A model generated the notes under the pieces. The model did not search any database. It saw only the letters and a program-made list of their open reading frames with translations, and was not told the DNA's origin. Position numbers and translations under genes: made by a program. Shown here one piece after another: positions 61,118 through 64,000 of a stretch of DNA of 64,000 bases. Position 1 is the stretch's first letter, and the number at the start of each line of letters is the position of its first letter. The stretch is from Hyphomonas sp. (lineage in GTDB: Bacteria; Pseudomonadota; Alphaproteobacteria; Caulobacterales; Hyphomonadaceae), in the NCBI GenBank assembly GCA_013791775.1, contig VMTE01000035.1:1-64000 (forward strand), written 5' to 3'.

Positions 61118-61866
61118 AACGCTGGTTCCTGGCGCTCATCGCCGCCAATCTCGTGGGCATTGTAGCGCTGGTCTTCGTCTATCCAGGTCCCATGCTGGCA
61201 CCGGGCGAGCTGATCCCCGCGCACGCCAGCTTCGCGAACGATTGCTTCGCCTGCCACGCGCCGCTGCAGGGTGCGGTCGAAGCGCGCTGCACGACCTGCC
61301 ACGAGGTTGCCGACATCGGCGTTCGGACTGTCGCAGGTGTAGCAATATCGCAGCGCACGACGATGCCCGCGTTTCACCAGGGACTGGCAGATACCGACTG
61401 TATGGGTTGCCACACCGATCACCGCCTCGCCGGCCTGACGCCGGTGCACAGCCACACCTTTGATCATGCGATGCTGACGCCGGCGGCGGGGGCTGCCTGT
61501 GCCAGTTGCCATACGGCGCCCAAAACGTCGATCCACGAAGGCGTCACCGCGCAGTGCAGCACCTGTCACTCACAAAAGAGCTGGTCCGCTGCGACCTTTG
61601 ATCATCGCCGGTTCTTCGCACTGACCGGGCCGCATGACGTCGCCTGCGCGAGTTGCCATACGACAACCAACGACTTCAGCGAGTTCACCTGTTTCGGCTG
61701 CCATGAGCATCAGGAAGCCGATCTCATCCGCGAGCACCGGGAAGAGGGCATTCGCAACATCGACGATTGCGCCGAGTGCCACCGCGACACCAACGCCGAG
61801 GGAGGAGAAGGCCGCGAGGGACGAGAAGGCGACGAGGAAGGAGAGGGCCGCGAAGACGACGATTAG
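61114..61866 (+). CDS. Octahaem c-type cytochrome with acidic tail
   Basis: 250 residues. One N-terminal hydrophobic helix anchors it to the membrane (MKRWFLALIAANLVGIVALV). Eight CxxCH haem sites are visible: CFACH 44-48, CTTCH 59-63, CMGCH 96-100, CASCH 129-133, CSTCH 148-152, CASCH 178-182, CFGCH 193-197 and CAECH 219-223. Spacing is not that of nitrite reductase NrfA or hydroxylamine oxidoreductase, which have other catalytic motifs; it is closest to a cytochrome c3-like electron carrier. The last 22 residues are Gly/Glu/Asp/Arg repeats. Final gene of the coupled operon. Confidence 0.85.
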   Translation: MKRWFLALIAANLVGIVALVFVYPGPMLAPGELIPAHASFANDCFACHAPLQGAVEARCTTCHEVADIGVRTVAGVAISQRTTMPAFHQGLADTDCMGCHTDHRLAGLTPVHSHTFDHAMLTPAAGAACASCHTAPKTSIHEGVTAQCSTCHSQKSWSAATFDHRRFFALTGPHDVACASCHTTTNDFSEFTCFGCHEHQEADLIREHREEGIRNIDDCAECHRDTNAEGGEGREGREGDEEGEGREDDD

Positions 61867-62092
61867 AAATTCGGATCGCGCGGCGCTTTAGCAAACGGAC
61901 AGAGTGCGAAAGACTCCATCTACCCGGGGTGTTCAAGTGAGCCTCGGTTCAGGGTTCGCCTCAATCGGGCTCGCTCGCTGCGGCGCGAGCGCTTCGGCAA
62001 CCTTGACGGCGTCAACGGCGGCAGAGAGAATGCCGCCACTCTGGCCCGATATTTCGGACAAAAGATCAGGCGCGCCAACTTGCCTGCAGCGA

Positions 62093-62596
62093 TCAGTATC
62101 TGTTCTTGACGGACAGTATGCGCGTCGCGAGCCGCGCATCGTCTTCGCTGACGCTCAAATGCTCCAGCAAGGTTTCGAGATATTCCGCTTCCGCAGGTAC
62201 CATGGCGCCGTCAGCCAGGCAGATATCGAGGCAGTGCACAAATATGGAAAGGTGCATGTCCTGCGGAAGTGCGCGGCACGCTTCGCCGAGCCATTCAGGA
62301 CGGTCTGTGCGGCGCTTGACGACCGCGCGGTTCAACGCGGCCAATTCATTGGGATCGAGATTGCGCAATATGCGGGAGCGGTGTGACAGAGCCTTGAGTT
62401 CCTCCGTCTCTTGCTGCGCCATACGCCCATCAGCCAAAGCGGCAGAAAGAACCAGGCAGAGAAAGGATTCCGGGATAGACCAATCAGTCTGATTGTTTGG
62501 AAACTCGGCGACGAGTTCCTTCAGACTGAATGGCTGCTTCTTTTCAATTGTGACGGGCGCAAACAGTTCGCCGGCCCCTTCGATCAGCTCACTCAT
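62093..62596 (-). CDS. TerB-family tellurite-resistance-like protein
   Basis: 167 residues, all-helical. The characteristic TerB segments are SFLCLVLSAALADGRMAQQE and FVHCLDICLADGAMVPAEAE, with acidic residues at helix ends and the E-x-x-L repeat. TerB proteins bind metal and associate with tellurite and stress resistance, often at the membrane. GGTTCC... start at the ATG 62596. Convergent with the cytochrome operon. The gap 61867-62092 carries no convincing gene, although the minus strand reads APDLLSEISGQSGGILSAAV in another frame. Confidence 0.75.
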   Translation of the reverse strand: MSELIEGAGELFAPVTIEKKQPFSLKELVAEFPNNQTDWSIPESFLCLVLSAALADGRMAQQETEELKALSHRSRILRNLDPNELAALNRAVVKRRTDRPEWLGEACRALPQDMHLSIFVHCLDICLADGAMVPAEAEYLETLLEHLSVSEDDARLATRILSVKNRY

Positions 62597-62625
62597 GCGC
62601 GTGGTTCCTTTGTGTCGTTGGAAGT

Positions 62626-63192
62626 TCAATCGGGACGGGGGGATACGGGGGCCGGTGGCCAAGCTGCGACGTCGGATTTCAACTTCTGCAGCTTGTCGCG
62701 CCGGGATGTCAGCACCGAGATTGTAGTATCAAGCCATTCAACTTCAGGCGGAAGCTCTGTGAGTTTCCTTGGTGCTCCGGCGCGGCTGGGCTCGGAAAGC
62801 AGTTGGGCAATTTCAAGTTCCAGCTGGTCGGCTTGTTGCTGCAAAGTCACGATACTTTGAAACGGAGCGTATGCGTCGAGTTGCTTTTTCTGCGAGTCGA
62901 TCGTCTGTTTCTGAGCCATGAACAGCGCGTCTTTTTCCTCGATCTTCTTGTTCAGCTGGGCGACTTCGGCTTCGGCCTTTTCAATCTGGGCGGCGGCACT
63001 CTGCTTGACCATGGACATGCCAATTGCACCGGCCGCAACGATGCCGCCGAGGAAAACGACCGCAATCAACAACTTCGCACGGCCTGCTTTGGCCTGCATG
63101 GCTTCATGCGAGAGAGCCTGCATGTCCTCGCGCGTCGGGACGGGTTGGAACACCAGTTCTTCAGAATGTTCGTGGTCGCTTGGCGGAAGCAT
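62626..63192 (-). CDS. Membrane-anchored coiled-coil protein, unknown function
   Basis: 188 residues. A short acidic N-terminus is followed by one membrane helix (LLIAVVFLGGIVAAGAIGMS) and a coiled coil (AAAQIEKAEAEVAQLNKKIE then EKDALFMAQKQTIDSQKKQL) with heptad Leu/Ile. The C-terminus is Pro-rich. No named family. The GGAGACCTGATCC ribosome site supports the ATG. It lies between the TerB-like and TPR-like genes on the same strand, with 29 bp to the former, so the three may be one operon. Confidence 0.72.
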   Translation of the reverse strand: MLPPSDHEHSEELVFQPVPTREDMQALSHEAMQAKAGRAKLLIAVVFLGGIVAAGAIGMSMVKQSAAAQIEKAEAEVAQLNKKIEEKDALFMAQKQTIDSQKKQLDAYAPFQSIVTLQQQADQLELEIAQLLSEPSRAGAPRKLTELPPEVEWLDTTISVLTSRRDKLQKLKSDVAAWPPAPVSPRPD

Positions 63193-63272
63193 GGATCAGG
63201 TCTCCGGATCGGAATGGTTCGGCCCAAAGGAGTGGGGGCCGGCGTCGGGTATTGTGGGCGGCACATTGGTAG

Positions 63273-64000
63273 TCAGGATGCGGAGCATTTGAGGACTCCG
63301 TAGTGCCCGAAGAAGGATTCGAGCTCTTTCCAAGTCTGCGATCCTGTCTCGATCGAAGTTTCTCTCCGGCACCTTTCGACGATCATTGTCCCTTGGGCGA
63401 GAGCCACTGCGAGATCGATGTCGCGGCCCAAATCGTCAAACCGCAGTTTGGACTTTGCAGTCGGCAGCAATTTCAGGGTCTGTTGGCCCGCTTGGAAAGA
63501 ATCTTCCGCGAGTCTGAGGACACTGCGCCAGTGTTCCTGGGAGCCGCTGTCATATGCCGATACATCAATCAGTTGGGCCTGCTTCAAGAAGTACATGCCT
63601 CTGAGGAGATGCTTTTCGGGCGTGTCATCAACGGGGCAACGCTGAAGGCTTGCTCCGGTCCTGACGTCGCTTCCGCCGCTGACAATATGCGAGAGGCAAA
63701 CCTGCCGGGAATACTTTGCCGAGAAGCTGTTGGCCTGTGCGGCCGCATCTGCGTATGTGCGGGCGCGGGCCTGCCAGCCGCTCCGGCGCAGCACTGCCTC
63801 TGCAACACTCAACATGTAATGCGCTTCTGCCGTCTGCGCATCGCCGAACTTGCCGGCAACCGGGGACAGTGCATCGATAGCGCCCTCAAAGTTGGACTTG
63901 CTGAACCGCAGTCGTCCAATTTCGTAACGAACAGAGGGCGTTTGCAGACCAGCTGCAAAACCAGTCTCGAGGACTAAAAGCGCTTCATCCGCTTTATTGG
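63273..64000 (-). CDS. TPR-like protein, 5' end beyond the window
   Basis: The frame is open to the window edge, giving at least 242 residues. Repeated helical segments such as SVRYEIGRLRFSKSNFEGAI, YMLSVAEAVLRRSGW and LLRGMYFLKQAQLIDVSAYD, with Ala/Gly-Tyr spacing, suggest tetratricopeptide-like repeats. An internal ATG at 63815 is not the start. The function is unknown. It lies upstream of the coiled-coil and TerB-like genes on the same strand and may scaffold a complex with them. Confidence 0.6.
   Translation of the reverse strand, partial: NKADEALLVLETGFAAGLQTPSVRYEIGRLRFSKSNFEGAIDALSPVAGKFGDAQTAEAHYMLSVAEAVLRRSGWQARARTYADAAAQANSFSAKYSRQVCLSHIVSGGSDVRTGASLQRCPVDDTPEKHLLRGMYFLKQAQLIDVSAYDSGSQEHWRSVLRLAEDSFQAGQQTLKLLPTAKSKLRFDDLGRDIDLAVALAQGTMIVERCRRETSIETGSQTWKELESFFGHYGVLKCSAS

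Noticed and set aside
61933..62092. Protein-like minus-strand stretch after the TerB-like gene
   Set aside because: It is in a different frame from TerB, has no start or ribosome site, and is too short to support a gene or a proven frameshift.

Overview
The window looks like a chromosome segment of a marine or salt-adapted alphaproteobacterium. Hyphomonadaceae or a close relative is my best guess, and it is an inference only. The reasons are the high GC, two large TonB-dependent receptors, a complete ectoine/hydroxyectoine operon with its own aspartokinase, a Tat-exported phosphocholine phospholipase C, and many short overlapping (ATGA/TGATG) gene junctions. No rRNA, tRNA or CRISPR array was seen.

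Layout. 0-0.8 kb: an IS110-type 3' scar. 0.8-7.2 kb: a TetR regulator divergent from a three-gene RND efflux operon. 7.25-7.9 kb: IS21 and IS6 scars. 8-15.3 kb: a membrane GGDEF-EAL protein, an AhpD-like protein, a TonB receptor, a GNAT enzyme and a tandem thioredoxin-fold protein preceded by a micro-ORF. 15.3-17.5 kb: an AT-rich patch with an AAA/DUF4143 ATPase, then IS21 scars. 17.7-21.2 kb: phospholipase C followed by an IS6 pseudogene and an IS5 relic. 21.4-29.3 kb: an S41 peptidase, a TetR plus GT1 glycosyltransferase, three coupled exported proteins (one with an OmpA domain) and an exported amidohydrolase. 29.5-34.2 kb: a 2-oxoacid oxidoreductase operon (minus strand). 34.7-38.3 kb: a long GT4 protein coupled to a GH130 protein. 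38.5-46.7 kb: a MarR/EctR regulator divergent from ectABCD-ask and two transporters. 47-49.1 kb: a DUF445 protein and a small ElaB/DUF883-like protein. 49.4-55.1 kb: a tandem-TetR regulator divergent from a TonB receptor-serine hydrolase-SDR operon. 55.3-61.9 kb: a redox block with an exported rubrerythrin, a PepSY protein, a cytochrome b561, a two-component system, and a flavoprotein/membrane protein/octahaem cytochrome c operon. 62.1-64 kb: TerB-like, coiled-coil and TPR-like genes, the last cut by the window edge.

Most functional blocks are separated by decayed transposase fragments (IS110, IS21, IS6, IS5). A short repeat of about 30 bp recurs beside these scars at 0.2, 7.8, 17.5 and 34.6 kb. 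This suggests an accessory region assembled by repeated insertion and decay.

The least explained systems are the octahaem cytochrome operon (59.3-61.9 kb), the three coupled exported proteins (24.6-27.6 kb), the tandem-TetR regulator with its palindrome across a promoter (49.4-50.8 kb), and the double thioredoxin-fold protein (14.5-15.3 kb).
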